From Sphingomonas sabuli (GTDB lineage Bacteria; Pseudomonadota; Alphaproteobacteria; Sphingomonadales; Sphingomonadaceae), in NCBI RefSeq assembly GCF_014352855.1, contig NZ_CP060697.1, forward strand, positions 124,001-188,000: a stretch of 64,000 nt of DNA. Direction: 5' to 3'. A model generated the notes under the pieces. It saw nothing but the letters and a program-made list of their open reading frames with translations. It made no database searches and was not told where the DNA came from. Both the position numbers and the translations under genes were made by a program. Numbering within the stretch: position 1 is the first letter of the stretch; the number at the start of each line of letters is the position of its first letter. Positions 25,812 through 37,900 of the stretch are shown here, one piece after another.

Positions 25812-26671
25812 TGGCTGTCGCTGCCCACGTCCCGACGTTCGCCGACATCCCGGCCGACGCCTTCTCCGGCCTTGCCGGCGCGCGGCCGCGCGACGGGCTG
25901 GAAACCGCGTTCGACGTCGACCGCGGCGACCTTGTCGCGGTGCTGACCGCGCTTCGCGACACGCACGAATATCAACAGCTGATGGAAATCGCCGGGGTCG
26001 ACTATCCCGACCGTGCCGAGCGGTTCGAGGTGGTCTACTGCCTGCTGTCGCTGACGAAAAACCACCGCGTCCGCGTCCATGTGTCGACCGACGAGACCAG
26101 CCCGGTGCCCAGCGTGACTGGCCTGTGGCCGGTGGCCGGCTGGCTCGAACGCGAAGTGTTCGACATGTACGGCGTCCCGTTTTCCGGCAATCCGGACCTG
26201 CGCCGCATCCTTACCGATTACGGTTTCGAAGGGCATCCGCAGCGCAAGGACTTTCCGCTCACCGGCTATGTCGAGCTGCGCTATTCGGAAGCCGACAAAA
26301 GGGTGGTCTACGAACCGGTCGACCTGCCGCAGGACTTCCGCTCGTTCGACTTCCTGATGCCGTGGCAGGGGCCGGAATATCAATTGCCGGGCGATGAAAA
26401 GGCAAAGCCGGAAGAAACCGGCGCGCCGTCGACCGCAGCCGCTCCGACCGGTGATGTGAAGCAGAACCCCAAGACCAGCGCAGACGTGCCCAAGACGACC
26501 GAAAAGCCGAGCGATACCGGCGGCGGCGCCCCGGCCAACCGCGAAGCCAAGAAGGCCGCGCGCAAGTCGAACGCGAAGAAGGCCGAAAACCAGGTCGACA
26601 AGGACGACAGCCAGGTCGCCCAGCCCAATCCCAAAAGCCCTAACCGGCGCCGGCCGACGGGGGGCGCATGA
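25811..26671 (+). CDS. nuoC: NADH-quinone oxidoreductase subunit C with long basic C-terminal tail
   Basis: The first ~190 residues of 286 are a standard NuoC (30-kDa subunit): [39 protein letters not shown], and [19 protein letters not shown]. The tail, from about residue 195, is a low-complexity Lys/Ala/Pro/Asp-rich extension (for example [19 protein letters not shown]) with no recognisable fold, likely disordered. The ATG overlaps the nuoB stop as TGATG, and the nuoD ATG overlaps its own stop as ATGA. The extended frame from 25559 inside nuoB is spurious. Confidence 0.93.
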   Translation: MAVAAHVPTFADIPADAFSGLAGARPRDGLETAFDVDRGDLVAVLTALRDTHEYQQLMEIAGVDYPDRAERFEVVYCLLSLTKNHRVRVHVSTDETSPVPSVTGLWPVAGWLEREVFDMYGVPFSGNPDLRRILTDYGFEGHPQRKDFPLTGYVELRYSEADKRVVYEPVDLPQDFRSFDFLMPWQGPEYQLPGDEKAKPEETGAPSTAAAPTGDVKQNPKTSADVPKTTEKPSDTGGGAPANREAKKAARKSNAKKAENQVDKDDSQVAQPNPKSPNRRRPTGGA

Positions 26672-27915
26672 GCGACACGCGCACCGTAGAAATCGGCGTC
26701 GGCATGCCCGGCACCGACATCGCCGCCGCCGGCAATCCTGGCGACGAGACGATCAACAATTACACCATCAACTTCGGGCCCCAGCATCCGGCCGCGCACG
26801 GCGTCCTGCGGCTGATCATGGAGCTTGACGGCGAGGTCGTCGAACGTGTCGATCCGCACGTCGGCCTGCTCCATCGCGGCACCGAAAAGCTGATCGAATA
26901 CAAGACCTACGCGCAGGCGCTGCCCTACTTCGACCGGCTCGATTACTGCTCACCGATGTGCATGGAGCACAGCTTCGTGCTCGCGGCGGAAAAGCTGATG
27001 GGCCTCGAGATCCCGCTGCGTGCCCAATACATCCGCACGATGATGGCGGAACTGACCCGCATCAAGAACCACATGCTCAACCTTGGCGCGCACATCATGG
27101 ACGTCGGGGCGATGACCCCGAACCTGTGGCTGTTCGAACTGCGCGAAGACCTGATGCAATTTTACGAGCGCGCGTCCGGGGCCCGGATGCACGCCAATTA
27201 TTTCCGTGTCGGCGGTGTCCGCGCCGACCTTCCGGAAAAGCTTTACGCCGACATCGGCGACTGGCTCGATAACCGCTTCAAGCTGTTCGAGGACGCGATC
27301 AGCCTGGTTGCCGACAACCGGATCTTCAAGCAGCGCAACGTGGACATCGGCACAGTCAGCAAGGCCGACGCGATCGCCTGGGGCTTTTCGGGCCCGATGA
27401 TCCGCGCGTCGGGCGTGCCGTGGGACATCCGCCGCTCGCAGCCGTACGAAGTCTATGACCGAATGGATTTCGATATCCCGGTCGGCACGCAAGGCGATTG
27501 CTACGACCGTTTCATGGTCCGGGTCGAAGAGGTGCGCCAGTCCGTGCGCATCATCCGCCAGTGCCTGAAGGATATACCGCCCGGCCCGGTCGGCACCGAG
27601 AACCAGAAGGTCTTCCCGCCGCGCCGCGCCGAGATGAAGACTTCGATGGAAGCGCTGATCCATCACTTCAAGCTCTATACCGAGGGCTATCACGTTCCCG
27701 CGGGCGAGGTTTATGTCGCGACCGAAAGCCCGAAGGGCGAATTCGGCGTCTACCTCGTCGCCGACGGCACCAACCGGCCCTACCGGTGCAAGATCCGCCC
27801 GACGGCTTTCTCGCACCTGCAGGCGATGGACTTCATGATGAAGGGCCACATGCTGGCTGACGTCACCGCCGTATTGTCGGCCATCGACGTCGTATTTGGG
27901 GAGTGTGACAGATGA
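26668..27915 (+). CDS. nuoD: NADH-quinone oxidoreductase subunit D
   Basis: A 415-aa subunit with the 49-kDa subunit/hydrogenase-large-chain fold, which forms the quinone pocket with NuoB. It has the conserved [14 protein letters not shown] and [18 protein letters not shown], and the C-terminus ends DVVFGECDR as usual. The first ~30 residues are a variable leader. It is separate from nuoC here, not the fused CD form of enterobacteria. The ATG of the next ORF overlaps its stop as ATGA. Confidence 0.96.
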   Translation: MSDTRTVEIGVGMPGTDIAAAGNPGDETINNYTINFGPQHPAAHGVLRLIMELDGEVVERVDPHVGLLHRGTEKLIEYKTYAQALPYFDRLDYCSPMCMEHSFVLAAEKLMGLEIPLRAQYIRTMMAELTRIKNHMLNLGAHIMDVGAMTPNLWLFELREDLMQFYERASGARMHANYFRVGGVRADLPEKLYADIGDWLDNRFKLFEDAISLVADNRIFKQRNVDIGTVSKADAIAWGFSGPMIRASGVPWDIRRSQPYEVYDRMDFDIPVGTQGDCYDRFMVRVEEVRQSVRIIRQCLKDIPPGPVGTENQKVFPPRRAEMKTSMEALIHHFKLYTEGYHVPAGEVYVATESPKGEFGVYLVADGTNRPYRCKIRPTAFSHLQAMDFMMKGHMLADVTAVLSAIDVVFGECDR

Positions 27916-28358
27916 AGACGCTTTCACTCGTTGGAATTCTCACCGCGGCCCTCGCCGTTCCCTCGATCGCCCCGGCGGCGCCCAGCGTCCGCGGCGCGAT
28001 CACCGTTCCGGCCGAAGGCGTCGCCCAGCGGCTGATCGCCGCCATTCGTGGCGAGCGCCTGTTCGCGGAAAAAGACTTCGTCCAGCCGCTGGCGGCCGCC
28101 GACAAGCAGGTCCTGCGCAACTTCGGCGCTTGCGACGTCGCCTATTTCGGTCACCCCGCGGACGCGGCGATGGACAATCTTTCGGCCAAGCAGCTGGTCA
28201 GCGCCAGCGAAGTGACGCTCGACCCCAACCGGGTGCTGGTGCGCTTCAATTGCGACGGCGTGTCGACGGAAACGCCCGTCGGCCTGACACTGCACCTGGT
28301 CGATAACAGGATCGCCAAGGTCGAGGCGCACAACGCCGACCTCATGAAAGCGCGTTAA
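27912..28358 (+). CDS. Secreted protein of unknown function embedded in the nuo operon
   Basis: A 148-aa protein with a signal peptide ([22 protein letters not shown]), so probably periplasmic. The mature part has two cysteines (NFGACDV and RFNCDGV) and a predicted alpha/beta character; I do not recognise it. It overlaps nuoD by ATGA and nuoE by TAATG, so it is translated as part of complex I expression. No known Nuo subunit is exported, so the role is open. Codon use matches the neighbours, which argues for a resident gene and against a recent insertion. Confidence 0.75.
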   Translation: MKTLSLVGILTAALAVPSIAPAAPSVRGAITVPAEGVAQRLIAAIRGERLFAEKDFVQPLAAADKQVLRNFGACDVAYFGHPADAAMDNLSAKQLVSASEVTLDPNRVLVRFNCDGVSTETPVGLTLHLVDNRIAKVEAHNADLMKAR

Positions 28359-29050
28359 TGGCGGCAAACCGGCCCGTTGAAGACCCCGAGGTGCTGGCGA
28401 AGTTCAAGGACTTCGCCTGGACCGGCGACTACGCTCAGAAAGCGAAGGTCGCGATCGGGAAGTATCCGGAAGGGCGGCAGGCCTCTGCCGTCCTGCCTCT
28501 GCTCGACCTTGCCCAGCGCCAGGTCGGCGAAGCGACGGGTACGCAGGGCTGGTTGCCGATCCCGGTGATGGAATTCGTCGGCCGCGAGCTCGGTATGCCG
28601 TTCATTCGCGTGCTGGAGGTCGCCAGCTTCTACACCATGTACAACCTGGCCCCGGTCGGGAAATATCACGTCCAGGTGTGCGGCACGACGCCCTGCATGC
28701 TGCGCGGGTCCGACGACGTTCTCGCCGCCTGTTACAAGCGCGGGCTGGAAAAGGGCCACACCACCGCCGACGGCCTGTTCACGCTGACCGAAGTGGAATG
28801 CCTTGGCGCCTGCGCCAATGCGCCGATGGTCCAGATCAACGACGACAATTACGAGGATCTCACCGAAGCCAGCATGGCCGCGATCCTCGACGCGCTGGCC
28901 GCCGGCAAGACACCGCCGCCGGGCCCGCAGGTCGATCGGCAGACCAGCGCGCCGGAAGGCGGCCCGACCAGCCTCAAGAAGATGACCGAGCGCAACTACG
29001 ACTATCGCTCGCAATGGGCGGATTCGGCGCCGGCCGGAGGCGAGGCATGA
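28358..29050 (+). CDS. nuoE: NADH-quinone oxidoreductase subunit E
   Basis: A 230-aa 24-kDa-type subunit with a 2Fe-2S thioredoxin-like domain. Cluster ligands are in [14 protein letters not shown] (about residues 108-121) and [15 protein letters not shown] (about 146-160). The segment [27 protein letters not shown] is typical but includes conserved N-terminal helices. The last ~45 residues are a polar tail. The next small ORF overlaps its stop as ATGA. Confidence 0.95.
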   Translation: MAANRPVEDPEVLAKFKDFAWTGDYAQKAKVAIGKYPEGRQASAVLPLLDLAQRQVGEATGTQGWLPIPVMEFVGRELGMPFIRVLEVASFYTMYNLAPVGKYHVQVCGTTPCMLRGSDDVLAACYKRGLEKGHTTADGLFTLTEVECLGACANAPMVQINDDNYEDLTEASMAAILDALAAGKTPPPGPQVDRQTSAPEGGPTSLKKMTERNYDYRSQWADSAPAGGEA

Positions 29051-29183
29051 GCGTCGTCGCCATCCTCATCGCCATCGTCCTTGGCATCCTTGCGCTCAAG
29101 CTGATTGTCGGCGTGCTGAAGTTCGTCGTCGTCGCGGTGATCGTTGCCGCCGTGATCATCTTCCTGACGAGCAGGGGCGGCTG

Positions 29184-29184
<1 letters not shown>
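29047..29184 (+). CDS. 45-aa hydrophobic membrane protein between nuoE and nuoF
   Basis: Begins [19 protein letters not shown] and is almost wholly hydrophobic, in one or two helices, ending FLTSRGG. It overlaps nuoE by ATGA and nuoF by TGATG, so it is translated in-line with complex I. It was too small for the ORF list. I do not recognise the family. It might be a small membrane partner of the enzyme or simply a coupling ORF. Confidence 0.65.
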
Positions 29185-30490
<1,306 letters not shown>

Positions 30491-30494
<4 letters not shown>

Positions 30495-30628
30495 AGTTTT
30501 TGCTGATCATCGGTCTCATCGCGATCGTTGCCGCGGTCGTGATGGCGATGCGTTCGAATGCTCGGGTAACAACGATCGAGCAACGCCGTGACAAGCGGCC
30601 CGATCGAGAGGGGGAGGACGAGTTATGA
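30491..30628 (+). CDS. 45-aa single-span membrane protein between nuoF and nuoG
   Basis: Begins [20 protein letters not shown] (one transmembrane helix), followed by a charged cytoplasm-like tail ([17 protein letters not shown]). It overlaps the nuoF stop and the start of the next ORF, both as ATGA. It was too short for the ORF list. The family is unrecognised. N-in or N-out topology cannot be settled by eye, but the basic residues after the helix favour a cytoplasmic C-terminus. Confidence 0.6.
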
Positions 30629-31338
30629 CCGGTCTTCGTATTGTCCTGGGTTTGGCCGCCATCGCGATGTCATCTGCGGCCGTCGCTGAACCGCCGACCG
30701 GTTCGCGGCTGGGCAAGCGCACGATCAGCCAGGGCGTCGCTTTGAGCACGCGCGACGTCGCCATCGGCGCGCGCAACATGGCCGACTGCATGTATTCGCG
30801 GCACAAGGCCGACGCGCTGGGCCTTCTGAATGCCGCCAGCGCGGACGAATCCCGCATCTATTTCCGCCGCGTGGGCGGTGAGTTCTCATGTTCCAGCCTG
30901 ATCGCGGGCAACGACCTCGTCGATACCCGCACGGTGTCCTATCCGCAGGACATCCTGCGCGGCATATTCGCGGAAGAAGCGCTGCAGGCCATGGGCGCGT
31001 CCGTTGCCGCCTTGCAGCCGCTGCCGCTGGAACAGAAACGCTACATCCGGCCGTGGTTCGCGGCGACCAACCGCAACGGCACCGTCGATGAAATGGCGGT
31101 GTGCATCGCCGACACCAACCCGGCGGCGATCGTCAAGTTGGTCGGCACGGATCCGGAAAGCAGCCGCGAGGACGTGGCGTTCGAGGAACTGACGCCGACC
31201 CTTGGCCAGTGCCTGGTCGTTGGCGCGAAGCTGCAGGCGAGCCGCCAGGCCCTGCGCGCCGCGCTCGCCGACGCGCTCTACCAGCGCCTGCGCAATCCCG
31301 CGCTGTCGCTGCCGATGGCGGAGGCTGCCGCAAGATAA
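30625..31338 (+). CDS. Secreted protein of unknown function upstream of nuoG
   Basis: A 237-aa protein with a signal peptide ([22 protein letters not shown]). The mature domain is alpha/beta-like and contains four cysteines (NMADCMYS, EFSCSSL, MAVCIAD, GQCLVVG), enough for two disulfides in the periplasm. I recognise no family. It overlaps the preceding 45-aa ORF as ATGA and nuoG as TAATG, so it is synthesised with the NADH module. Codon use resembles the nuo genes. Confidence 0.72.
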   Translation: MTGLRIVLGLAAIAMSSAAVAEPPTGSRLGKRTISQGVALSTRDVAIGARNMADCMYSRHKADALGLLNAASADESRIYFRRVGGEFSCSSLIAGNDLVDTRTVSYPQDILRGIFAEEALQAMGASVAALQPLPLEQKRYIRPWFAATNRNGTVDEMAVCIADTNPAAIVKLVGTDPESSREDVAFEELTPTLGQCLVVGAKLQASRQALRAALADALYQRLRNPALSLPMAEAAAR

Positions 31339-33350
31339 TGCCCAAGGTTACCGTCGACGGCGTTGAAATCGAGGTCCCGCAGGGCGCTACCGTCCTGCAG
31401 GCGTGCGAGCTGGCGGGGAAGGAAATTCCCCGCTTCTGCTATCACGAACGCCTCAGCATCGCGGGCAATTGCCGGATGTGCCTGGTCGAGGTCGCGCCCG
31501 GCCCGCCCAAGCCGCAGGCAAGCTGCGCGTTGCCCGCCGCCGACGGCCAGGCCATCCGGACCGACAGCGCGATGGTCAAGAAGGCGCGCGAAGGGGTGAT
31601 GGAGTTCCTGCTCATCAATCACCCGCTCGACTGCCCGATCTGCGACCAGGGCGGCGAATGCGACCTGCAGGACCAGGCGATGGCTTATGGCCGCAGCTTC
31701 TCGCGCTATGACGAGAACAAGCGGGCGGTCGACGACAAATATATGGGCCCGGTCATTAAGACCGCGATGACCCGCTGCATCCAGTGCACGCGCTGCGTCC
31801 GCTTTGCCGAGGAAGTCGCCGGAGTGCCGGAAATCGGCATGCTCTATCGCGGCGAGGACGCGCAGATCACCACCTACCTCGAAAGCGCGGTGACCAGCGA
31901 GATGGCCGGCAACCTGGCCGACGTCTGCCCCGTCGGTGCGCTGCTGCAGAAGCCGCAATTGTTCGAGGCCCGGCCGTGGGAGCTGCGGCGGGTACCCGCG
32001 ATCGACGTGATGGACGCGGTCGGCTCCAACATCCAGCTCGACGTCCGCCAGCGGCAGGTGATGCGGATCCTCCCGCGCGTCCATGAGGACGTCAACGAGG
32101 AATGGATTTCCGACCGGACCCGCCACCATGCCGACGCGCTGGTGCGCAACCGGCTCGACCGGCCGTGGGTGCGCGAAGGCGGCAAGCTGCGCGAGGCGGA
32201 CTGGACTGAGGCGCTGCGCATCTTTGCCGACAAGCTCAAGGATGCGGGCAGCAGCGTCGCGGCGATTGCTGGCGACCTCGTCGACGCGGAAACCATGTAC
32301 GCGGCCAAGGCGCTGCTCGCCGGACTGGGCTCGACCCTGCTCGAAGGACGGCAGACCGGGCTGGACTATGACGTCACCAATCTCGGGTCGGTCAACTTCA
32401 ACTCCACCATCGGCGGCATCGAACAGGCTGACGCGGTCCTTCTGATCGGCAGCAATCCGCGCTGGGAAGCGCCGCTGGTTGCGACCCGCCTGCGCAAGGT
32501 GGCGAAAAAGGGCGGCAAGATTTTCGCCGTCGGACCCGACGTCGACATGGCAATGCCGGTCGAATTCCTCGGCGACGACCTGAAGGTGCTGGGCAAGCTT
32601 CCCAAACATGTCGCCGAAGCCTTTGCAAAGGCGGAGCGTCCGGCGGTCATCATCGGCGCCGGCGGGCTTGCCGCCGGGGCGTTTGGGGCCGCGCTGGCGC
32701 TGGTCGACACGCTTGGCCTGATCAAGGGCGACTGGAACGGCTTCAACGTCCTCCACACCTCCGCGTCGCGGATGGCCGGACTGATGCTCGGCTACGGGCA
32801 GGGCGGGGGGCTGGCGACAGTCGAGAAAGCCAAACCGGCGGTCGCGATCCTGCTTGGTGCCGACGAAATGCCGGCCGCCCGGCTGGCGGGTGCGTTCAAG
32901 GTCTACATCGGTCACCACGGTGACAATGGCGCGCGGCAGGCGGACCTGGTGCTGCCGGGCGCGGCCTACACCGAAAAGCACGGTACCTACGTCAATACCG
33001 AAGGCCGGGTGCAGCGCGGCGAAAAGGCTTTGTTCCCGCCGGGCGAGGCGCGCGAGGACTGGACGATCTTCCGCGCGGTCTCGGACCTGCTTGGCAAACC
33101 GTTGCAATTCGACACTTTTGCTCAGCTTCGTGCCGCGATGGTCGAGGCTGTTCCGGCGCTCGGTACGGACGGGCTGGTGAAGTTCGACTTCGCGCCGCCT
33201 GAGCTCGACAGCAAGGCGAGCGGGACCGTCGGCTATGCGGTCAAGGATTTCTACCTGACCAACGCGGTAACCCGTGCCAGCCCGACGATGCACATCTGCT
33301 CGCAGGAAATCCTGCACGGCCAGGTGGAAACGCTCGAGGCCGCCGAATGA
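31338..33350 (+). CDS. nuoG: NADH-quinone oxidoreductase subunit G
   Basis: A 670-aa 75-kDa-type subunit. The N-terminal ferredoxin-like 2Fe-2S site is [15 protein letters not shown] (about residues 35-49). The 4Fe-4S site with one His ligand is [14 protein letters not shown] (about 96-110), and the second 4Fe-4S site is CIQCTRC with CPVGAL downstream. The C-terminal ~450 residues form the molybdopterin-oxidoreductase-like domain, without a molybdenum cofactor in complex I. The start is the ATG at 31338; a frame extending to 31101 over the preceding gene is spurious. Confidence 0.96.
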   Translation: MPKVTVDGVEIEVPQGATVLQACELAGKEIPRFCYHERLSIAGNCRMCLVEVAPGPPKPQASCALPAADGQAIRTDSAMVKKAREGVMEFLLINHPLDCPICDQGGECDLQDQAMAYGRSFSRYDENKRAVDDKYMGPVIKTAMTRCIQCTRCVRFAEEVAGVPEIGMLYRGEDAQITTYLESAVTSEMAGNLADVCPVGALLQKPQLFEARPWELRRVPAIDVMDAVGSNIQLDVRQRQVMRILPRVHEDVNEEWISDRTRHHADALVRNRLDRPWVREGGKLREADWTEALRIFADKLKDAGSSVAAIAGDLVDAETMYAAKALLAGLGSTLLEGRQTGLDYDVTNLGSVNFNSTIGGIEQADAVLLIGSNPRWEAPLVATRLRKVAKKGGKIFAVGPDVDMAMPVEFLGDDLKVLGKLPKHVAEAFAKAERPAVIIGAGGLAAGAFGAALALVDTLGLIKGDWNGFNVLHTSASRMAGLMLGYGQGGGLATVEKAKPAVAILLGADEMPAARLAGAFKVYIGHHGDNGARQADLVLPGAAYTEKHGTYVNTEGRVQRGEKALFPPGEAREDWTIFRAVSDLLGKPLQFDTFAQLRAAMVEAVPALGTDGLVKFDFAPPELDSKASGTVGYAVKDFYLTNAVTRASPTMHICSQEILHGQVETLEAAE

Positions 33351-34441
33351 GCGCGATCCGCGACTTCTGGTGGACCTTCTTCCATTCGCCCACCGCGGCT
33401 TTCCAGTCGCAGGGCATGGAATATGGCTGGGCCTGGTTTCTGTCGATGATCATCGGCATCCTCGTCATCGCTTTGCCGCTGATGCTCGCGGTGGCGATGA
33501 TCATCTATGCCGATCGCAAGATCTGGGCGGCGATGGCGCTTCGCCGGGGCCCCAACGTAGTCGGTCCGTGGGGCCTGCTGCAAAGCTTCGCCGACGGCCT
33601 CAAGGTGTTCCTCAAGGAAACCATCGTTCCGTCGGCGGCGAACAAGGGGCTGTTCATGCTCGCCCCGATCGTCGCCTTCACCGTCGCGCTGATCGTCTGG
33701 GCGGTGATCCCGTTCGACGTCGGCGTGGTGCTGGCCGACATCAATGTCGGGCTGCTCTACGTGCTCGCGGCAAGCTCGCTCGGCGTCTATGGCGTGATCG
33801 TCGCGGGCTGGGCATCCAACTCCAAATATCCGTTCTTCTCCGCCCTTCGCGCGGCGGCGCAGATGGTCAGCTATGAAGTGTCGATCGGCTTCGTCCTGAT
33901 CAGCGTCGTGCTCTACGCCAACAGCTTCAACCTGACCGACATCGTCATGGCCCAGAAGGGCAATGTGCTCGGCATCCTCAACGGCTTCGGGTTCAACCCT
34001 CTGCTGTTTCCGATGGCGGTCGTGTTCCTGATCAGCTCGATGGCCGAAACCTTCCGCACCCCGTTCGACCTGGTCGAGGCGGAAAGTGAGCTCGTCGCCG
34101 GTTTCCAGACCGAATATTCGTCGATGAGCTTCGCGCTCTTCTGGCTTGGCGAATATGGCAACGTGATCCTGATGTGCGCCCTGAACGCCATCCTGTTCTG
34201 GGGTGGGTTCCTGCCGCCGATCGACTGGGCGCCGCTTTACGTGGTGCCCGGCATCCTGTGGTTGTTCGCCAAGATCTGTTTCTTCTTCTTCGTCTTCAGC
34301 TGGGTGAAGGCGACCGTGCCGCGCTATCGCTACGACCAGCTGATGCGGCTCGGCTGGAAAATCTTCCTGCCGCTGTCGATCCTGTTCGTCGTCATCATTT
34401 CCGGCTGGCTGATGCTGACCCGCTATGGAGCCGCCGCATGA
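33347..34441 (+). CDS. nuoH: NADH-quinone oxidoreductase subunit H
   Basis: A 364-aa polytopic subunit with about eight transmembrane helices that links the quinone chamber to the proton channels. Conserved segments include [21 protein letters not shown] and the acidic loop [19 protein letters not shown] near residue 235. It overlaps nuoG and nuoI by ATGA at both ends. Confidence 0.97.
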   Translation: MSAIRDFWWTFFHSPTAAFQSQGMEYGWAWFLSMIIGILVIALPLMLAVAMIIYADRKIWAAMALRRGPNVVGPWGLLQSFADGLKVFLKETIVPSAANKGLFMLAPIVAFTVALIVWAVIPFDVGVVLADINVGLLYVLAASSLGVYGVIVAGWASNSKYPFFSALRAAAQMVSYEVSIGFVLISVVLYANSFNLTDIVMAQKGNVLGILNGFGFNPLLFPMAVVFLISSMAETFRTPFDLVEAESELVAGFQTEYSSMSFALFWLGEYGNVILMCALNAILFWGGFLPPIDWAPLYVVPGILWLFAKICFFFFVFSWVKATVPRYRYDQLMRLGWKIFLPLSILFVVIISGWLMLTRYGAAA

Positions 34442-34920
34442 TCGCGCACTGGATCAAGTCGTTCACCTTGTGGGAGTTCGTGAAGGCCCACTGGCTGACG
34501 CTGCAATATTTCTTCAAGCCGAAGGCGACGATCAACTACCCGTATGAAAAGTCGCCGCAGGGCCCGCGCTTTCGCGGCGAACATGCGCTGCGCCGTTATC
34601 CCAACGGCGAAGAACGCTGCATCGCCTGCAAGCTGTGCGAAGCGATCTGCCCGGCGCTGGCGATCACAATCGAGGCCGAACCGCGCGAGGACGGCAGCCG
34701 CCGGACCACCCGCTACGACATTGACATGGTCAAATGCATTTACTGCGGGCTGTGTGCGGAGGCCTGTCCGGTCGACGCCATCGTCGAGGGGCCGAACAGC
34801 GAATTCGCGACCGAAACGCGTGAGGAGCTGCTCTACAACAAGGCCAAATTGCTGGCCAACGGCGACAGGTGGGAACAGGCGATTGCCGCCAACCTTGCCG
34901 CCGATGCCCCCTACCGATAA
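34438..34920 (+). CDS. nuoI: NADH-quinone oxidoreductase subunit I
   Basis: A 160-aa ferredoxin-type subunit with two complete 4Fe-4S motifs: [12 protein letters not shown] (about residues 61-72, cluster N6a) and [20 protein letters not shown] (about 100-111, cluster N6b). It relays electrons from NuoG to NuoB. Its ATG overlaps the nuoH stop. A 27-bp gap follows before nuoJ, one of only two true gaps within the nuo-birA-coaX-rnj unit. Confidence 0.97.
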   Translation: MIAHWIKSFTLWEFVKAHWLTLQYFFKPKATINYPYEKSPQGPRFRGEHALRRYPNGEERCIACKLCEAICPALAITIEAEPREDGSRRTTRYDIDMVKCIYCGLCAEACPVDAIVEGPNSEFATETREELLYNKAKLLANGDRWEQAIAANLAADAPYR

Positions 34921-34947
34921 GCGCGCCGCCAAGGGGTATTCCAGGAC

Positions 34948-35553
34948 TTGATCGCACTCATCGCCTTTTACCTGTTCGCCACCGGGACGCTGGTGCCGGC
35001 CGTGTTCGTGATATTCGCGCGCAACCCGGTCCACAGCGTGCTGTGGCTGATCCTCGCCTTCTTCAACGCTGCCGGGCTGATGTTGCTCGTCGGGGCGGAA
35101 TTCATCGCCCTGCTGCTGGTGATCGTTTACGTCGGCGCGGTCGCGGTGCTGTTCCTGTTCGTGGTGATGATGCTCAACATCGACTTCGCCAAGTTGCGGT
35201 CGGGATTCAGCCGCAACCTGCCGTTCGGGATCATCCTTGCCCTCGTCCTGCTGGTCGAAATGCTGGTCGCGGCCAGCGCGTGGAAGGCGATGCCGGGGAT
35301 CAGCGCCGGCGCGCCGGTCGAATCCGAAGTGCCAAACATCACCGCTTTGGGTGAACTGCTCTACAGCCGCTACCTGTTCCCCTTTGAAATCGCGGGCCTG
35401 ATCCTCCTGGTCGCGATGATCGGCGCTATCGTGCTGACTCACCGCAGCCGCGGTGACGCGCGCGGCCAGAACGTCGGCAGGCAGGTTCGCCGCGACCCGG
35501 CCGAGGCGGTCAAGCTGACCAAGCCCGGCGTCGGCAAGGGGATGGAGCTGTGA
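34948..35553 (+). CDS. nuoJ: NADH-quinone oxidoreductase subunit J
   Basis: A 201-aa membrane subunit with five hydrophobic helices. The family signature around [22 protein letters not shown] residues (near positions 53-72) includes the pi-bulge helix involved in proton coupling. It starts at a TTG (34948). The polar C-terminus ([19 protein letters not shown]) is typical of alphaproteobacterial NuoJ. nuoK begins inside its stop codon as GTGA. Confidence 0.94.
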   Translation: MIALIAFYLFATGTLVPAVFVIFARNPVHSVLWLILAFFNAAGLMLLVGAEFIALLLVIVYVGAVAVLFLFVVMMLNIDFAKLRSGFSRNLPFGIILALVLLVEMLVAASAWKAMPGISAGAPVESEVPNITALGELLYSRYLFPFEIAGLILLVAMIGAIVLTHRSRGDARGQNVGRQVRRDPAEAVKLTKPGVGKGMEL

Positions 35554-35855
35554 TCGGGCTGGGCCATTATCTCGTCGTCGCGGCGATCCTGTTCGTGCTC
35601 GGCGTGCTCGGCATCTTTCTCAACCGCCGCAACGTCATCCTGATGCTGATGGCGATCGAACTCATCCTGCTCGCGGTGAATATCAACCTGGTCGCCTTCT
35701 CGGCCTTCCTCGGCGATCTCGCCGGACAGGTGATGGCGATGTTCGTGCTCACCGTCGCTGCCGCCGAAGCCGCCATAGGGCTCGCCATTCTGGTCATCTT
35801 CTTCCGCCGCAAAGGCTCCATTGCGGTCGACGCCGCCGACAGGATGCGCGGCTGA
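35550..35855 (+). CDS. nuoK: NADH-quinone oxidoreductase subunit K
   Basis: A 101-aa subunit with three transmembrane helices, an Mrp-antiporter MnhC relative. It contains [20 protein letters not shown], with the buried glutamate important for proton transfer, and a second glutamate in [17 protein letters not shown]. It uses a GTG start overlapping the nuoJ stop; its own stop overlaps nuoL as TGATG. Confidence 0.96.
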   Translation: MIGLGHYLVVAAILFVLGVLGIFLNRRNVILMLMAIELILLAVNINLVAFSAFLGDLAGQVMAMFVLTVAAAEAAIGLAILVIFFRRKGSIAVDAADRMRG

Positions 35856-37900
35856 TGGGCATCGGGCTCTCCCTCGAACTGATCGTCTTCCTGCCGCTCG
35901 TCGCCGCGCTCATCGCCGGCCTCGGCGGACGCTGGATCGGCGAACTGGCGGCCAAGGCGGTGACCACCGGCGCACTGTTCATCGCCGCGGCCCTGAGCTG
36001 GCCGATCTTTTTATCCTACGTCGCCGGCGGCGCCGAGGCGCAGGTCGTGCCGGTGCTCGACTGGATCCGCTCGGGCGACCTCGTCGTCGATTGGGCGCTG
36101 CGCGTGGATTCGCTGACCGCGGTCATGCTGGTGGTCGTCACCACCGTGTCCAGCCTCGTCCACCTCTACAGCTGGGGCTACATGGCGGAAGACAAGAGCC
36201 AGCCCCGCTTCTTCGCGTATCTGTCGCTGTTCACCTTCGCGATGCTGATGCTGGTGACCGCCGACAGCCTGGTGCAGATGTTCTTCGGCTGGGAAGGGGT
36301 GGGCCTCGCATCCTACCTGCTGATCGGCTTCTGGTATTACAAGCCGTCCGCCAACGCCGCCGCGATGAAGGCCTTCGTCGTCAACCGCGTCGGCGACTTC
36401 GGCTTCTCGCTCGGCATCTTCGGCACCTTCCTGGTGTTCGGCACGGTCTCCATTCCGGCGATCCTTGCCACGGTGCCCAGCGTGGCCGGTTCGACCATCG
36501 GCTTTGCCGGCCTGCGGGTCGATACGATGACCCTGCTGTGCCTGCTGCTGTTCGTCGGTGCGATGGGCAAGTCGGCGCAGCTTGGCCTGCACACCTGGCT
36601 GCCGGACGCGATGGAAGGCCCGACCCCGGTCTCGGCCCTGATCCACGCCGCGACGATGGTCACCGCGGGCGTCTTCATGGTCTGCCGCCTGTCGCCGATG
36701 TTCGAGGCCAGCGTCACGGCCAGCCACGTCGTCACCTATGTCGGGGCGGCGACCTGCTTCTTTGCCGCCACCGTCGGCTGCGCGCAGAACGACATCAAGC
36801 GCGTGATCGCATATTCGACCTGTTCGCAGCTCGGCTACATGTTCTTCGCCGCCGGCGTCGGCGCCTATGGCGCGGCGATGTTCCACCTGTTCACGCACGC
36901 CTTCTTCAAGGCGCTGCTGTTCCTTGGCGCGGGCTCGGTCATCCACGCCATGCACCACGAACAGGACATGCGTTTCTACGGCGGGCTGCGGAAGGAAATC
37001 CCGGTCACTTTCTGGGTGATGGTCATCGGCACGCTGGCGATCACCGGCGTCGGCGTCGCGGGCGTCGGCTTTGCCGGCTATCATTCCAAGGACGCGATCC
37101 TCGAAAGCGCCTTCGCAGCGGGCAGCGTGCCGGGCGGGGTGGCCTTCTTCCTCGGCGGTGTCGCAGCGCTGCTGACTAGTTTCTATTCGTGGCGGCTGAT
37201 TTTCCTGACCTTCTTCGGCGATGCCCGCTGGGCCGCGTCGGAGCATATCCAGCACGCGCTTCACGGCGATCATCACGATCATCCGGACGAAGAACATGGC
37301 GACAGCTCGCACAGCCCGGCCATGCCGCCGGCCGGCACGGGCGGCTATCACCCGCACGAAAGCCCGCTGACCATGCTGGTCCCGATCTGCCTGCTGGCGA
37401 TCGGCGCGGTCGCGGCGGGCTTCGTGTTCAGCCACACCTTCCTCGATTCTAAGGAATTCTGGAACGGCAGCATCGCCTTTGACGAACATCTGGCGCACGC
37501 GATGCACGAAGTGCCGCTGTGGGTAAAATATACCGCCACCGCGGCGATGCTGATCGGCCTCGCCATCGCGTGGAACAACTATATCCGCAAACCGGGCCTC
37601 GCTGCGGGCTTCGTCGCGGCGGTGCCCGGCGTCTACCGGTTCGTCGCCAACAAATGGTATTTCGACGAGCTTTACGACGGCATTTTCGTCCGGCCCGCCA
37701 TGTGGCTTGGCGGCTTCTTCTGGAAGCGCGGCGATGAAGGCACGATCGACCGGTTCGGCCCGCACGGCGCGGCTGTCGCGGTCGGCGTCGGCAACCGCGT
37801 CACGACCCGGCTCCAGTCCGGCTATCTGTACAGCTATGCCCTGATCATGCTGCTCGGCCTGATCGGCGCGGCGACCTGGGCCTTGTGGTGGGCGCGATGA
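35855..37900 (+). CDS. nuoL: NADH-quinone oxidoreductase subunit L
   Basis: A 681-aa antiporter-like proton-pumping subunit at the tip of the membrane arm, with about 15-16 helices and the long lateral helix near the C-terminus. Conserved features include [19 protein letters not shown] and [21 protein letters not shown] loop at about residues 465-508 is rich in histidine (ten in roughly 40 residues) and acidic residues. nuoM starts in its stop (ATGA). Confidence 0.97.
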   Translation: MGIGLSLELIVFLPLVAALIAGLGGRWIGELAAKAVTTGALFIAAALSWPIFLSYVAGGAEAQVVPVLDWIRSGDLVVDWALRVDSLTAVMLVVVTTVSSLVHLYSWGYMAEDKSQPRFFAYLSLFTFAMLMLVTADSLVQMFFGWEGVGLASYLLIGFWYYKPSANAAAMKAFVVNRVGDFGFSLGIFGTFLVFGTVSIPAILATVPSVAGSTIGFAGLRVDTMTLLCLLLFVGAMGKSAQLGLHTWLPDAMEGPTPVSALIHAATMVTAGVFMVCRLSPMFEASVTASHVVTYVGAATCFFAATVGCAQNDIKRVIAYSTCSQLGYMFFAAGVGAYGAAMFHLFTHAFFKALLFLGAGSVIHAMHHEQDMRFYGGLRKEIPVTFWVMVIGTLAITGVGVAGVGFAGYHSKDAILESAFAAGSVPGGVAFFLGGVAALLTSFYSWRLIFLTFFGDARWAASEHIQHALHGDHHDHPDEEHGDSSHSPAMPPAGTGGYHPHESPLTMLVPICLLAIGAVAAGFVFSHTFLDSKEFWNGSIAFDEHLAHAMHEVPLWVKYTATAAMLIGLAIAWNNYIRKPGLAAGFVAAVPGVYRFVANKWYFDELYDGIFVRPAMWLGGFFWKRGDEGTIDRFGPHGAAVAVGVGNRVTTRLQSGYLYSYALIMLLGLIGAATWALWWAR

